DNA of 64,000 bases, from NCBI RefSeq assembly GCF_002127325.2, contig NC_035448.2:88106753-88170752 (forward strand). Direction: 5' to 3'. This DNA is from Helianthus annuus (Eukaryota > Streptophyta > Magnoliopsida > Asterales > Asteraceae). Made by a program: the position numbers and the translations under genes. The notes beneath the pieces are model-generated. The model did not search any database. It was not told where the DNA came from and saw only the letters and a program-made list of their open reading frames with translations. Positions 11,567 to 25,137 of this stretch are shown piece after piece; within the stretch, counting starts at the first letter, position 1; each line of letters opens with the position of its first letter.

Positions 11567-13426
11567 TGTGACAACCTTCATGATTTCATGTATCCGTACT
11601 ATTTATTAATGTTAATTAGAGTGCTTGATGACTGTGTTGAATTACTTTAGCTTTCTGATCTCTGCGTCATACTTACATGTGCTTGTTAACATACTAGTCT
11701 CGTGCAGAAAATTGACTAAATAGTCCTGTATGCTTTCCTAAGTGTCGGGAATTAAAAGTGTTACGAAAATATATATATATAAGACATTTCACGGAATAAT
11801 TAAACACTTTAACGGAACAGTATCTAACTGGATAACCGGACATTACCCGAGACACCAAATTTTTGCCAAACACATTGTTTATTCATTTCTTGGCTAGTCG
11901 TGATCCCCGAACACTCTAACATCCGCTAAAAATCAAGTAACTAACATATATAAGTACACACTTGGATTTTAACTATTATTTACCATCTAGTTGCAAAGAC
12001 TTACATCTAACCCCCCCCCCAACCGAATTCGGTCCCAAGGACCCACAAAATAATCCTCACCATACTCCCAATCTTGTTCCTAGATTATATGCTAATATTA
12101 TATTGGATTGTTGCTTGATCTTGTTACCAAAATATTGAAAGAGATCTTTATAAAGCATGGCTCCTAGATACAACATCACTTCACAAAAATTCACCCCACT
12201 CCCTCACTCTTTCTTCCTCCCTCTCGGCTCACTTGTGCCGCCACCATCACCACCATTTCACCACCATAATCATCCATTTTCAAGTTCCCTTCAAGCTTAA
12301 AAGGTGATACAAGGAAGCTTGCAACTTGTGGAGCTTCAAAGGGCTTTGTTTCTTGCTTTTCACCATCATTTCTTCATCTTCTTACCAAAATTCACCCCTA
12401 GCCATTGTGCTAGTAGTAAGTTCTTGTCAAACTCTTGTTCATCTTGTTTCTATGATCAAAAGTTGTAGTATGATGATTATGTTTAAAGCACTAAAGAACT
12501 AGAACACTAAAAGGGTTAAACAAGAATCATGAAGATAAAAGATTACATGAAGGTGAAATGTTACTAGTAGGATGTTGTTATGAAAATGTTGTTGATTGTA
12601 GGATGATTCTTGGTTATGTGATGTTAATCAACATATTGATCTTGTTAAATGATGGTTAGAAATATGGTTTAACAAGACTAAGAAGGTGATTATGTGTTAC
12701 ATGACATAATCATCTTCTAGTTTAACCATGAACTTGAATAAAATAATTTTCTTAAAATATAAGTGAACAAGTTGATGGATGATCATGTTGATCCAAGTTT
12801 TACAAAAGATTTTTGTAAATAAACCAAGATAGAGAAGCGGTTTTTGGAAAATGATGACTAATACAAACACTTACACCATTTTTAGAAATAAGACAAGTAT
12901 GAGAATATTTTATTTACAAGAAGAGTTCAAAAGGGTCATTTTTGTAGAAATTGTTTACAAGTTGTAAACACTAAACTTTGGTAAGAAAATGATTTCTAAA
13001 GGAATACTTACGTTTTGGAAGATAACTAAGTCCAATAAAAGCTTTACCAAGTTACTACGCATTTTCAGAAAGTATCAAGTTCATGATTAGTGTGTAACAC
13101 ATATATTTTTGCTCTTGGTAATGTAAAGATTGATTGTTGATGATTGTTGAATGAATTTTTGAAAAGAAAATGATATGCTAATAAGCATGGACACCTCCGT
13201 TTACAAAGGAAACTCTGGCGAAATTTTCTAAAATTTCCAACACTTAGAAAATATTTTTCCAAACAAGTGTTATAAGTATACTTTATAACTTGCGTTTTGA
13301 ACATAAACTTCGCCATAATTTTTGTAACAGGATGCGAGTGTCGGAGGTTGATTTTCTTAAATAAAAATGGAAAAATATATATTTAGAATATATATTTTAA
13401 TACTAAAACGCTTGTGTGACTATTTG
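11567..13426 (+). repeat. Element C 3' LTR, interrupted by D
   Basis: Begins TGTGACAACCTTCATG after the purine tract AGAGGGAGAA and the 19-bp palindrome at 11531-11549. It continues past the point where C's 5' LTR stops, matching LTR B, and is cut at 13426 by element D (TGTCACACCC from 13427; candidate 5-bp duplication ATTTG at 13422-13426). Its remaining 3' end should lie right of the window. Confidence 0.85.
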
Positions 13427-14605
13427 TGTCACACCCGTTCATTAGCGGAAGCGCGCGGTGTGAACTTGATTAGTTTTCATTGCATACGATATAAGTAAAC
13501 ATCTACATGATTAAAAAACATCCGATGTTCATCCATTGACATAACAAAATATTACACATCATAAGCTGTTTAAGATACAAACCAACATAAGTTTTAAGTT
13601 TACAAAAGGACTAGCTTGACACAAGATTAAAACATAAGGCTTTGCATCCTATATCTCATTGAAGATGAGATATATGGACCAAACCCTCCAAAAAGGATGA
13701 CATCGATGACTTGTAATCCAAAAGCTTCATAGTAAACACCAGCACCAAGATCCCATTAGTTTCCTAAAATACATGTAAGTTTGAAAACATCAACAAAAGT
13801 TGAGCGAGTTCATGTGTTTTGAGTGAGTTCCAATGAAACCTTTAAACATATGAGAGATATTTTATAACAAATAGGTATGTATAGCGTCTATGAACAGATC
13901 GTTAATGTTTTGCAAGGACATTAATATGTGTGGCGACATAGGAAGCACTCAACCCTAGCGAATTTCCTCTGGTCCACCCGGTCAGAACAACAAAAGCACT
14001 ACATGGGCCACACAAGGACCCAAGAGTGGGGCTCGCTACACCCGATAGATCTACCACTTTTGCCTTCGGTCTTATACAAGATTAATGGCACTTAAGAGAG
14101 ATTACTATTCGCTCACATGATCTAACAGTTCATTCCCTAGCTAAACCATACCATTGAGACATGTATTCCACCCCCGAGAGTTATAAATCCGAAAACAGTT
14201 AAGAGAAAAGGGGGACATGAACTCACAGCTTTGCGTTCCTGAGAGAGAGATATTCAGTCAACGTGTTCCGTAAACGTGAGTCAACCTACAAGGGTGCTAA
14301 CTCATTAGACACGTCGGTCCTTCCTAGACCTTGTACTCGTTGTTCATCTTGAACGTTTATTATTTTCATTTCGTTTCTGGAACACTTGTGCAATTTAATG
14401 ATATGTTGGCATTTGTTTCTGGTATACTTTAATTCGAGACGTTATATTTGTTACAAAAATATAAGTGTAAAAAGTGTTGAAAATTTTTATTTTTAACGTC
14501 GAAATACGTTGTCGTATGTATACAATCTTAGTGAGAGAGTACACTTCAACAAGTGTATGTGTGTATATATAGAGTCTTTTATACATATACATGTACCGTA
14601 TCTTG

Positions 14606-14735
14606 TATTTGTGTGCTTCATACGTGCACGTATACCGTATTTATATGTGTCGTATACCGTATTTAATACGTGTGGTATACCGTATTTATACGTGTGGTAT
14701 ACCATATTTATACGTATGGTATATCGTATTTTAAT
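14606..14735. repeat. ~22-bp tandem repeat in LTR D
   Basis: Four to five imperfect copies of a unit like GTATACCGTATTTATACGTG. Short reading frames across it are repeat artefacts. Confidence 0.75.
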
Positions 14736-15440
14736 GTATTATTACAATATATAGTTATAAAAATATATATGTATTTTACATTGGGCCTAGCCCACCTTTT
14801 ATGGTATTTGGGCCTTTATAAGTGTTTATCAAAATGGGCCATTGTATAAATGGGCCTTCGTTACCCATTATATGCCCAAATATTTTTATACTTTTACAAG
14901 TGTATTTTATACCTATTATTATACATGTGTACTCACATGTATATGTATATTTAGTAATATATACTTTATTCTTTCCGGATTTTTATAAGTGTTAAAATAT
15001 GTACGTGTACTTTTCTTGTCTAAAAATATGCATTATTTTTAGAGTTCCGTCGTAGAGTCGAAAATTTATATCCTCGTGTCGAAAGTGTCCATGTGTCGTC
15101 CACAATGAGTGCAAGCTTCGTGCCGATACGTGGAGGTGTTCGATGTCGGTGGCGACGTGTTTCATTCGGTGGAGCGTTTATTATATTTATTTTGTGTCGG
15201 TTCAAATATATATAGTCTTGTTAATATTATGGTTAAAATTCGATTTGTTCGGTGTCCGTTCGTATGAGTTTCGTTGTCCGTTTATTTGTTTTAACCACAA
15301 TATATATGTAGTCTCATGTGTATAAGTTTGGTGTATTTTCCAAGTGTAGTGTAGTTTTATATTTGGTATGTGTTCTTCCTACCACTACTACATACAAATA
15401 ATATATGCACACTATATGCCAATCTATGGTTTTTTTTGAA

Positions 15441-15571
<131 letters not shown>

Positions 15572-16023
15572 GTGGCAATTTACAATAGTATAATTGTTTA
15601 CCGTTAGTTTATCCGTCGTCTCGTGATATATTGTATAGTACTTAAGTTAGTTTTCTTATTCGTGATATGATGGCACTGGTTTTTCTGTTAGTTTATCGAT
15701 TCTTTGGTGATCTTCTACAAGAAGAGTACAAAATCAAGGAAGTAGATGTAATTAAAAACAAGAAGAGTTCAAAATAGTCAAGTAGCTGGACAAAACAATA
15801 AAAACAAAATGTGGGGAGTCTCTTGTATCTCTTCCTGTTTTACCAATACATCCGTTCGCTTATGACTTTCTTGCATCTTCTCCTCTACTGTACCAGATTT
15901 CAACACATAAAAAAAATGTTAGACACTTACAGTGATTTAAAATAGTAATTAAAAGGTAATTTCTGGAAGCAAATAAGGCACAACATCTACTACTTACCTT
16001 CTTTTTGATAAGGATGCGATTAA

Positions 16024-19000
16024 TTAATCACGCAACACTTCCTGGTAGACAACATTTGATGTGTAAACTCCGCGTTGTTTGAATTCTTTGGCGAGATGTA
16101 CCAACACCTTCGTACTTTGTCTTGAAATCCCTCTTGATAACGCGACATAAAGTTGTCCATGTGAAAATACAGAATCCGGTAGATAAATACCAACGTTCGG
16201 AATTGTTTGACCTTGAGCTTTATTAATCGTCATGGAAAAGCTAAGTCGAACTGGAAATTGTTTTCTTTTCAGCTTGAATGGGAACATGTCATCTTTAGAA
16301 AGGGTTAGAGGGATTCTTGGCAAAAAAACTCTTTTTCCGGCATGTTGACCAACTGCAATTTCCGCATCAATAACATTTCGCATGAAACCCTTACATATCA
16401 ACCGCGTGCCATTACACAGGCCATGTGATGGATCGATATTACGTAACAATATTATTGGGCATCCAATTTTTAAACGAAGCTTATGAGGCGCCAAACCACT
16501 AATATTTAGCGAGTTTAAGAACTCGACCGGATAGAAGTTACGCTGATCGTCTTCAGCTTCATCAAAACTGTAGTAAACTTTTTCCTCCCCTTGAAAAATT
16601 TCAATCATTTGATTATTAATCTCGTCAACACTTTCATTTTTAGTGGACAATATTGCTCTAGAGATTATATAATCTGAAGAATATACATTATCTTCAATTG
16701 ATGGAAAGATGGCATGGATCAATTCTTTTATAGCGTTTTCTCTGTCGTTGCACTGAATTGTCATGTCATCAGGTATGCGAATATAGTTTCCTTCGATTGG
16801 TTCTTCAGTTCCATCGCCGACTCTTAAAAGAAATTTAGAAAACCATGGATCTTTCAGCGCTCTCATATTTATGGTCAACCGCATCTTCTTAGTCAAAGAC
16901 CAAAGAGGTGACATTCGTACACTGGAGTCTACAATTTGTGCTCGAGTGCCACGTTTAATAACCGGCAACACCTGTCTGAAGTCACCTCCCATAACCATTA
17001 TCTTCCCACCAAATGGGAGACTAACGCCTATAATGTCTTGGAATGTACGATCGACTGCCTCTATCGCCTGTCGTTTAGCCATCGACGCTTCATCCCATAT
17101 GATTACTTTGGCAGACCGAATCAGTTTAGCGGCCCCACTCTGTTTTTTGATATTGCACATTGAATTATTTTCAAGATTAAGAGGAATCTGGAATCTTGAG
17201 TGAGCCGTTCTACCTCCTGGCATATTATTAGCCGCTGCACCTGATGAAGCTGTTGCGAGAGCAATAAGACCACGTGACCGAATTTCAGCAAGCAAGGCAA
17301 TGTACAAAAATGTTTTTCCAGTTCCACCTGGGCCATCAATAAAGAACACGCCTGGAAGATCATTATCAACATGCATCATGATCTCATCAAACACGTTTTT
17401 TTGGTCCGGATTAAGTGAATCTTTGGCACTCAAGTGTTCAGGTTCCAAAACAATTCCATACTCTTCTTGTAACTCACGACAACCTGCATCTTGTAAGTTA
17501 ACATCGTCTGTTATCTTAGGAAGGTCGAATTCATTGATATTTTTACCCATGGATTGTAGGAAGACACTAATTTCAGTAAGAACCAAATTTTGAACTCGTT
17601 CTATACTTTGACAGTGTAACCGATGATCTTCAGACAGTGATTCAAAATGGTCATTCCATAACTTTCGAATATCTCCAGGTTGGCAAAAAATCATTATGGT
17701 CGCAAATAACCTTCGAAGAGCATTGGGAAACTGAAACGTAGAGGCTTCTTCGAGACATTGTGATAGATATTCATCGTCTTCTATTAAGCCTAACTCAAGA
17801 GCTGCTTTTCGTAATGTCTCACACCGTTGACCATTAACTGTGCAAAGATGTTCAAAAGAAGTAGGCCCTCTGACATTTGACAAAAGTAGGCGTAAGTAGT
17901 ACCTTTCTCCTTCGGCTGGATTAGCGGAAACGATACGACCTCTTTGTTTTTTACCGCCACGAGGATTCCAACGGCGTGTGCTTCCATTCCACGTAAAGTG
18001 TTTTGGAAAATCTTTATACAAATATACCCTTGCTGTTTCATCGATTCTATTTCTCTCAAAAAATGCTGTTAGCATGGTTCTCTTATCTCTTTCCCTATCA
18101 ACAATATTAGACATTAAGTCATCATCTCTAAATCTAACCATCTGATTATTTGGGAGATGAAGCTGTAAGGCTAAAACAGAAGGAGAGATTTGAGAAAGAG
18201 AGAAGGAAAAAATGCGCCACATAGCCTCTGGGGGCGATATGTAGCGTGCATCTTGAAAGCTCTTTATCTCATTAACAACAACCCCTGGCTCACTTTGATC
18301 AACTTGAATAACCTGTTTGTCATGTCCTTTATAAACATATTTAAAAAGATATTTCACAGATTTTATACTTGATCAAACTTCAACATTGATGTGGCAGTTA
18401 AACATCATCAAAAGCCTTGGGTTATATGGGACCACCCATCTATTATCAAGTGTTTTTCCTCGTACATCCACTTCAATCCCGGTGTCTCTCCTTCGATACA
18501 ACGGATACGCATCTTCTCCTTGTGTTGTCTGTTCATTAAATTGTCTAGGATAATGAAAACGACAAATTTTAGGATCACCCTGCATACAAGGACTGCTTAA
18601 TCGTAAATTTCCGCAAGGACCGTGAATCATGTGCTTGACAACCATCTCATGCAATTTGGGATGTCTTTGTTTGTTAGGAATTTCAGCACACACAACCTTA
18701 TCATAATGGTCGGCGTTATTGATCTTGTGTTGCGGGTACATGATAAGGAGAAAATGTGCGTGCGGCAAACCACGCTTTTGAAATTCAATGACATAAACGT
18801 ATGACTTAACTTCCCCAAGGATATGTTTCTTGAAGAGTTGTTCCTTAAGATCTTCTAATTTACCCCGGAACACTCTTGAAACAAGGTCTGGACGATCTTG
18901 TGCAGTTTGACCAACATGTAAATTATCACATATCTCAGGCCACTTAGGATTACACGTCATTGTAAGGAATATATCAGGCTTGCCGTCGTCTTGAACTAAA

Positions 19001-20937
19001 GTCATCGCATCTAGAAACCGACGTCGCATGTCGCGAGGACCTCCGATGAAAGATGCAGGCAACACAATTCTTTTCCCGACTCTGTTTGCATGAACCTCAC
19101 CAGCATTGACGCAATCCACAAGACCTTGGTACAAATCGGCACGTATCTTAGCCTGGTTTCTCTCACAAAATTGTAAGCGTGATGTCTCCATTTTTATGTA
19201 AACATCTACCACAAACTGTTGTAGCAGTCTACCACCGAACAGAAGCACGTTTTCGGTAGATCGAATCTGGAACTTGTAACAGTAGTACTCTCGCATAGCC
19301 ACGGTTGTTCTACCACTTCGTGTGTTAGACTCTGAACGATGAAGATGTTTTAAAAACAAACTATTAATAAAAATAAGACGCATTACGGTATTTTTATGAT
19401 CTTCACTTAAAAAGGATAATAAATTGTTGGTACCTTCCATTTCTCCTTCGATGTTGTCATTGTTGCGAACCTCATTTATTGATACTCCGTGACGTGGTAT
19501 GTTTGCATGCCAACCCGACTCACCATTAGGAAAAAATAGAGGATACGACAATGGATCGTAACAACTGAAGTACGGCTGAATAGTTTGGCTATATTCAGAC
19601 CTACCATACACAACAATACTTCGTTTATACGAAGTGATATTGTCATTACCTTCAACCCAAATACCAGCAACCTATATATATTCGTGAACTATAAGTAAGT
19701 AAAATAAGCAATACTATTAAATAATTGTAATTAATATAAACTATTTTATATACCTCCGATGTCGTTGGTCGGTTGTACACCCTTTGGTCAAGTTCAACCG
19801 AAGCATTCAAAGTGACTCTATAGTTGTCCAGAGGTCCTAATTCTGCAAGTCTTCTAAATGTATCGACATATGGGTTTGTAGAAAGAACGCGTGTCAAAAT
19901 TTGAGTAATACGACGATCAAGATTTGGCCATTGGAGTCTGAGATCTAACTCGGCATCAGGATCATAAAAATACAACTGCAGGTACCTAGGGGTTCCATCC
20001 CTCGGAACTAATTGGTCGATTTTGTGATATATTCCTCTATGTGCACGAAAAGTATATACACCGTCTCTCATATTGTTCAATGTATCATCCAACGTCACTC
20101 CCATTGAGGCAAAAGAAAAATTGGTGTTATAAGCACGAATGTTTTGCCTAAAAATATTTCCAATTTCATCTTGCGATGTGAAAAGTCGGTGCAATTCCTC
20201 TGGAATTTCTGAATTTGCTAACACAGTTTTCCCACTCATACAACAAAAGGTATCAAATTCAAATTGAAAACGTTTTGCTCCACAATCAGGACATGCACTA
20301 CGTTCTTTTAAAACACGATGTTCTCTAGGTAAACGATCGTAAACAAAGTTATATGGATCATCTTCTACATTCTCATTTTGGAAGGAAGGTTGATCAACTA
20401 CTTCAGAAAGTTGAGGTAAAAGTGTACGTGGTTGAATTCGAACACCTAAAAAAATCGTTGTCTTAAGTAATGAAGGTTATTAAAGATATCAAATTCAATA
20501 AAGAAATCAATGTTAAACAAATAGAAACCTCGTGATGTTCTGGTAATGACTTCATCAATTACATTGGGGAATGTGGTTGTCGGCGTAACATCATTAGTCG
20601 GGGTTGATGTAATTTGACTACCGTTTGAAATATGCATTCCATTGTACTCCTTACGTTTCACGGTAGAAATACTTGACGCGTTCATGTTTGTCATTTGGGT
20701 AAATTGAGTAATATTACTCTGTAAACTTCTTAACGGTGTCCTTTCTGCTGACCTATTACTCATTAAAGATAGTGATGAAGCACTTTGGGAGACCTCACTA
20801 CTCCCAAATTTTGGGACTTTGTTATTTTCTTTGCGTGCATCATAATATCTTTTGTTATACCCTTTTCGTTTTTCAGCTCTAGTAGATGAACGAGAGCTAG
20901 AAGCTTGATTAAGATGGTTTGGTTGTCCATTAGTCAT
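16024..20937 (-). pseudogene. RepHel: Helitron HUH replicase / PIF1-type helicase, one premature stop
   Basis: Rolling-circle transposase-helicase. Proposed exons 20529-20937, 19754-20445 and 16024-19671, joined in frame across introns of 83 and 82 bp (second donor GAG/GTATAT, acceptor TATAG/G). Exon 1 is a Ser/Asn-rich N-terminus. Exon 2 encodes a zinc finger (CPDCGAKRF...FCC). Exon 3 carries the HUH motif GLPHAHFLL, the Tyr pair KYLFKYVYKGHDK, then a PIF1 helicase with GPGGTGKT (Walker A), IIWDEASM (Walker B), GGDFRQVLP, and INKAQGQT and YVALSR near the end. Total about 1580 codons, a usual size for plant RepHel. A TGA at 18373-18375 stands where relatives have Cys, between the HUH motif and the catalytic Tyr residues; all else is open. 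A translation restart after it would yield helicase with the Tyr pair but no HUH. Confidence 0.93.
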
Positions 20938-21121
20938 TGTAAATTGTTAAAGTGTCAAATACCTTGCAAATTAAATAAAAGATAGTTATAGATGACGAAA
21001 TTCTGAAATTATTACAAGAATAGTACACGACACTTAAACAAAATAACATGATTACCAGAAATAGAAAACCAAAATTCTTAAAACATCGAATACATAATGA
21101 TAAAATTAAGTGAAAGCCAAA

Positions 21122-22177
21122 CTAAATACTTGGTGAAACAACGGTCTCCACAAACACCGCACCCTTATAACCACGAAACCAAGTAACTGGATAAAGAATT
21201 TCGAAGGGCTTCGTATCCATTTCAATAGTAAAAAGCTTCCCTAATTTAGTCATCACAAACCAATTACCATTCGTCACGTAATGTGTTATATCGCCCCACA
21301 ATGACAATGATATTGGGGGGATCGGAGGACACGATAAGACCTTAATCCAGTAATCCTCTTTTAGCGTCCACAGGTCAATTGTTATCTCAAACCAGCCAGT
21401 CGTAGCAAACATGTGAAGCTCATTTTTTACATTCACTAAAACACCTTGAACAAATCCCGTAGATGGAACAGGTGGAAAGCTTATCTCCTTGAACTGCTCT
21501 GAATTAATATCAAAACAAATCACCACATTTGTACCTCCTACCCAACATTCGCAAAGAGTGAAATACATAGTACCACCACAAAATGTGCCTGGTGACCACG
21601 CGAAATTGGGGCTAAGGTACTCTTGTCTTGTTAAGAAAGGAATATTTCTCCAAAAGTTTAATTCCCTAGAATAAACATAGCTTTCATATACATGTCTCCT
21701 ACGCTTGATATGCAAGACCTTGTAATCATCGGCATCATCAGCATACAAACCAACGGCATCAAGATTATTTATATAGATTCCAAGAGAATCAGGTGTTGAC
21801 AAACGCTTGAAAGCAGTAGTTGTTGGATTCCAAAGAAGCAACTCGTTTGTATGATTCAAGCAAACACACAACAATCCATTCAAATGTGAAAGTATTGACA
21901 CATCATTATTTTGGTGGTCGAATGGTAATGTAACTATTGACCTTGGCCCATAATCATAGGATTGAAAGATGATCGGATGAACAGAGCATGTTAGGTCGTC
22001 AATTAAGAGAACTCTCTGGTTAGATGAAACTAATGAGCGAGAACTATGTACCCTTATGAAATCTCGAGTTGACAGCAACGCATACCATTCCTTGCAAACA
22101 CTCCTAGAACGTCCTACGACCTTCGCTGGCACCCTCGTTAATATCTCAAATATTGTTTCAATAGGAAGGTCAGCCAT
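21122..22177 (-). CDS. F-box protein with F-box-associated (FBA-type) domain, carried by the Helitron
   Basis: Intact single-exon gene of 351 codons. Residues 1-45 form an F-box (LPIETIFEILTRVPAKVVGRSRSVCKEWYALL), which in plants binds SKP1 in an SCF ubiquitin ligase. From about residue 90 it has the FBA/kelch-like signature (LSHLNGLLCVC, ELLLWNPTTTAFKRL, YKVLHI) used for substrate binding. The ATG sits in a good plant context (CACCATGG). It lies about 180 bp upstream of RepHel exon 1 on the same strand, well inside the Helitron, so it is most simply a captured host gene. Being uninterrupted beside a stop-bearing RepHel suggests recent capture or selection. The substrate cannot be told from sequence. 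Confidence 0.88.
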   Translation of the reverse strand: MADLPIETIFEILTRVPAKVVGRSRSVCKEWYALLSTRDFIRVHSSRSLVSSNQRVLLIDDLTCSVHPIIFQSYDYGPRSIVTLPFDHQNNDVSILSHLNGLLCVCLNHTNELLLWNPTTTAFKRLSTPDSLGIYINNLDAVGLYADDADDYKVLHIKRRRHVYESYVYSRELNFWRNIPFLTRQEYLSPNFAWSPGTFCGGTMYFTLCECWVGGTNVVICFDINSEQFKEISFPPVPSTGFVQGVLVNVKNELHMFATTGWFEITIDLWTLKEDYWIKVLSCPPIPPISLSLWGDITHYVTNGNWFVMTKLGKLFTIEMDTKPFEILYPVTWFRGYKGAVFVETVVSPSI

Positions 22178-22868
22178 GGTGATACCTTCGTTTAAGATAA
22201 ATAATTACTTTTTAGTTATCCAACCTATATAGATTATAGTTTGGTGAAAAATAGGTGTAACCATTACTTTTTAATCAAGTAATATAACATACTTGTTATA
22301 ACATAATATAATATTAAACAAACTAAAGTATACTTCTACAAGTAGGAAAGAAACATAAAGGCAGTTAACCAAATGAAAATCACAAAACACCATCATAGAT
22401 TTTAATATTCAACAACTAAAGATATAAAAACACCCAATCTTTCTATCATGAACAGGGACTTAAGTATAGATCCATAATTTAAATATCTCGTGCCTCGAGC
22501 ATATCTGGGTCGTACGTAATCCTACTCAGTTCTGTAGACTTCAAAATATTAACTGAAAAAACAAATAAAATACAACTTTTATTAAATTACATGACCCATT
22601 AAATGTAACTAATTTTTTAGAAAGTTGATGTTTAAAGCATAACGTACTATCCGGTAGGTGAACCAACTTGACACGTGATACGTATATGATAGACTTTCGT
22701 TGCACCGCTTGAATGGTACATATAACATCGGAAGGCTTCAGGAAGGACAAAAACATTTGTATTGTATGACCACTGTACACAACAATTTTGGGGGAAGATC
22801 TTTTAAAATTAGTTTTTTGATACATACGATGTAATTATTATGTCTCTAATATGTTAATAATGACTTAC

Positions 22869-23554
22869 GACTTATCTCGAAGAGAAAGTTCGAAACAACA
22901 ACGATCCCGTTTACCTTCTACTATCCTCCCAACCACATCTACAATGAAATCAACCAAATTGTATACAACATATCTAATATCTAAATATATAAACTTTTAT
23001 ATGTTTAATCAAAAAATAAAGAATGGGATTTTATATGTACCAACAATAAATTTTTTAGGTCTTCTGTCATGCTTCAATTTTTTAATGGAAGGCACCAACG
23101 GATATATACAAGCACCTCTTGGAATCGTAAGCTCCAGTGATAAAAGCTTCGTATATTCATTGATGACGATTTTTTTCTCCGAACAGACTAAGAGGTAATT
23201 ATGGTACTTTGGGTACTCATGATAGTGGAGATTCTCAATTTGGAAATGATTCAACAAAAAAAAGCCACCCATCAATGTAGCGTCATTATACAGGTGTATC
23301 AAATGTTGTGGAACGATCGCAACAATTTTTTGTCTCTAAAAAAAGAACACATTTAGTGGTGAAAAAACATTCACACGTGTAACATATATAGCAAATAAAA
23401 ATAATGTTCTTACGTTTTGATCAAGAAAAATAATCACTAATCTCTTTCCCTCGACGTCATGCCAAATAAGCTCGACCATAACAAAGGTTAGATTATACCA
23501 TGCTTTATCATTTCTCAATGATGAAAATTCGTCGACCGTACAATGACCAGACAT
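22869..23554 (-). CDS. RPA1-like single-strand DNA-binding (OB-fold) gene, multi-exon, possibly degraded
   Basis: Exon 1 (23554 to about 23415) encodes VMVELIWHDVEGKRLVIIFL, ending at a GTAAGA donor. After a poly-T/TTTAG acceptor at 23336, exon 2 (23335 to about 23055) gives QKIVAIVPQHLIHLYND and a long OB-fold strand pattern. Exon 3 (about 22968 to 22869) encodes NLVDFIVDVVGRIVEGKRDR and ends at a GTAAGT donor. The DxIG(R/K)V block and the preceding strands resemble tandem DNA-binding domains of replication protein A large subunit. RPA-like genes are known passengers of plant Helitrons and are thought to help strand displacement. A further exon may lie at 22541-22825; its match is weak. The start at 23554 is the first ATG; upstream exons are not excluded. 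Confidence 0.6.
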
Positions 23555-23854
23555 ATCCTATTAATGTTCAATGTTAGTCAAAGAAAAAATAAAAATTACA
23601 TATATTTAAATTTATATCTGTTTGATTTTTAAGGTCAAGTAGATAAGAGAGGGAGCCAGCTAAAATTAAAGTAATACATGATTAAAATTTAAACTAATAC
23701 AAAACAAAAATACATTGAAATAAAAATAACTAACACATAATAGAAACATTTAGTAAATCACATTAAATATTACTAAAACACAAATAACCGAATCATAGGA
23801 GAATCAATCATTATCATCGTCGTTTCGGTGGATTCATTCATCAATAATGTTTTT

Positions 23855-24301
23855 TTAGGGTTCCCAATCCATTTCTTCATCCAAGGGTGGTTCGTATTCC
23901 GCTCCAGGATCGGTTTCGTACCCTTCAGCCCAATTCGGTACTCCTTGTGTTTGATGGGGGTTTTCCACTTGACGGGGGTTTGAAGATGGTGGATGGTTTG
24001 GCACTGTAGGAGTGTTTGCCAATGGACGATAATGCCCCTCCCCAATACGTAGTGCCCCAAATTGTAGTTGAGCAAAGGTATAGTCATACGCCCAAATCAA
24101 CTCTTCATCCGTCCAAGTATTTGGATCATTATCTTGAGGAATTGTGACAGGAGTTGGGTTTGTGACGGGAGGTGGGTTTGTGAGGGGGGGTGGGTTTGTT
24201 ACGGAAGGTGGGGTTGTCTCTAGAGAAGGGTTTGATCGTCCATGACTTGAAGGCCCTTGTGGTTCAATTGGAATTGGATAACCACCACCCATACCTCTCA
24301 A
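23855..24301 (-). CDS. Pro-rich ORF of unknown function in the Helitron
   Basis: Open frame of 148 codons. Residues 20-55 are repeats of TNPPP/TNPxP, followed by an acidic, aromatic segment (NTWTDEELIWAYDYTFAQLQFGALRIGEGHYRP) and an acidic tail (PPLDEEMDWEP). No family is recognised. It lies about 300 bp upstream of the RPA-like gene on the same strand and could be its first exon, a separate small gene, or a captured fragment. The compositional bias means openness alone is weak evidence. Confidence 0.4.
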   Translation of the reverse strand: MRGMGGGYPIPIEPQGPSSHGRSNPSLETTPPSVTNPPPLTNPPPVTNPTPVTIPQDNDPNTWTDEELIWAYDYTFAQLQFGALRIGEGHYRPLANTPTVPNHPPSSNPRQVENPHQTQGVPNWAEGYETDPGAEYEPPLDEEMDWEP

Positions 24302-24685
24302 TTGATATGTGTTTGGAATGAATTGTAAACTGAAAAATATAATTTTGATTGGATATAAAGATCATTTTTTAAGCAAATAAAATTAGTTTAAATACAATTT
24401 TATTGGATACAAAGTTATGATATTCTGAAAAAATAAATTATTGACATCGATTGTAGCCGGTTCCTTTGTCTTTCTTTTTAAACAAAACAAAAAAGATATT
24501 AAAAAGAGCTTATTTTTAATCTAGTGTTGAAATAAGAAGTTTCAAGTAATCTCAAACTTTATATTAAAAAGAGCTTATTTCAAACAGTACATAAACCTTA
24601 ACACTATAGCATTTTAAATATTAGTACAAAACCAACAACATGTTGGTTTCTTGTTTAAAACCAACAAATTTGTGATATAAAATGA

Positions 24686-25137
24686 TATGAATTATTTGGG
24701 CTAATTTATAAGGTGATTGGGTAGGCCCACAACGACTATTGATTGGTGGTCCAATTTACACAAATTTATGATCCATTTGTTTGAACGGTCTGTTTGCTTG
24801 ACATTTACATAAAGTTTAAAAAAAATAGTGTGATTTAAAACTAAACCGGATTAGCACAAGCAAACAATGTTACAAGAGTAAATACGATGTGTCACAATTT
24901 TAAGTATTGAATATTCAAGATAAACATAGATAATGAGGCCGTAACCGTTGTCCAGATCATAGAAAATGTAATATTTATGCTTTCGTGAGGAGGTACCAAC
25001 TATACATACCAAGTAAGTAAATGAATGACATCAAAATAAAACAGTAGATAAGTCTCAACAACTAAAATAGTGTAAGATTTTTACAATCATTGTATCAAAC
25101 ATTGTTATCACTATGTAAGAGTACAACACACATACAA
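24686..25137. repeat. ~452-bp direct repeat, copy 1 (copy 2 at 25278-25728)
   Basis: Two head-to-tail copies 592 bp apart, identical apart from a few bases (for example around 24756/25349). Near identity implies recent duplication or conversion inside the Helitron. Confidence 0.9.

Noticed and set aside
16871..17593. Plus-strand ORFs opposite RepHel
   Set aside because: Antisense shadows of the conserved helicase coding sequence.
22541..22825. 94-codon ORF as a confident RPA exon
   Set aside because: Position is right for a next exon, but I could not match its residues to an OB-fold strand pattern; kept only as a possibility.
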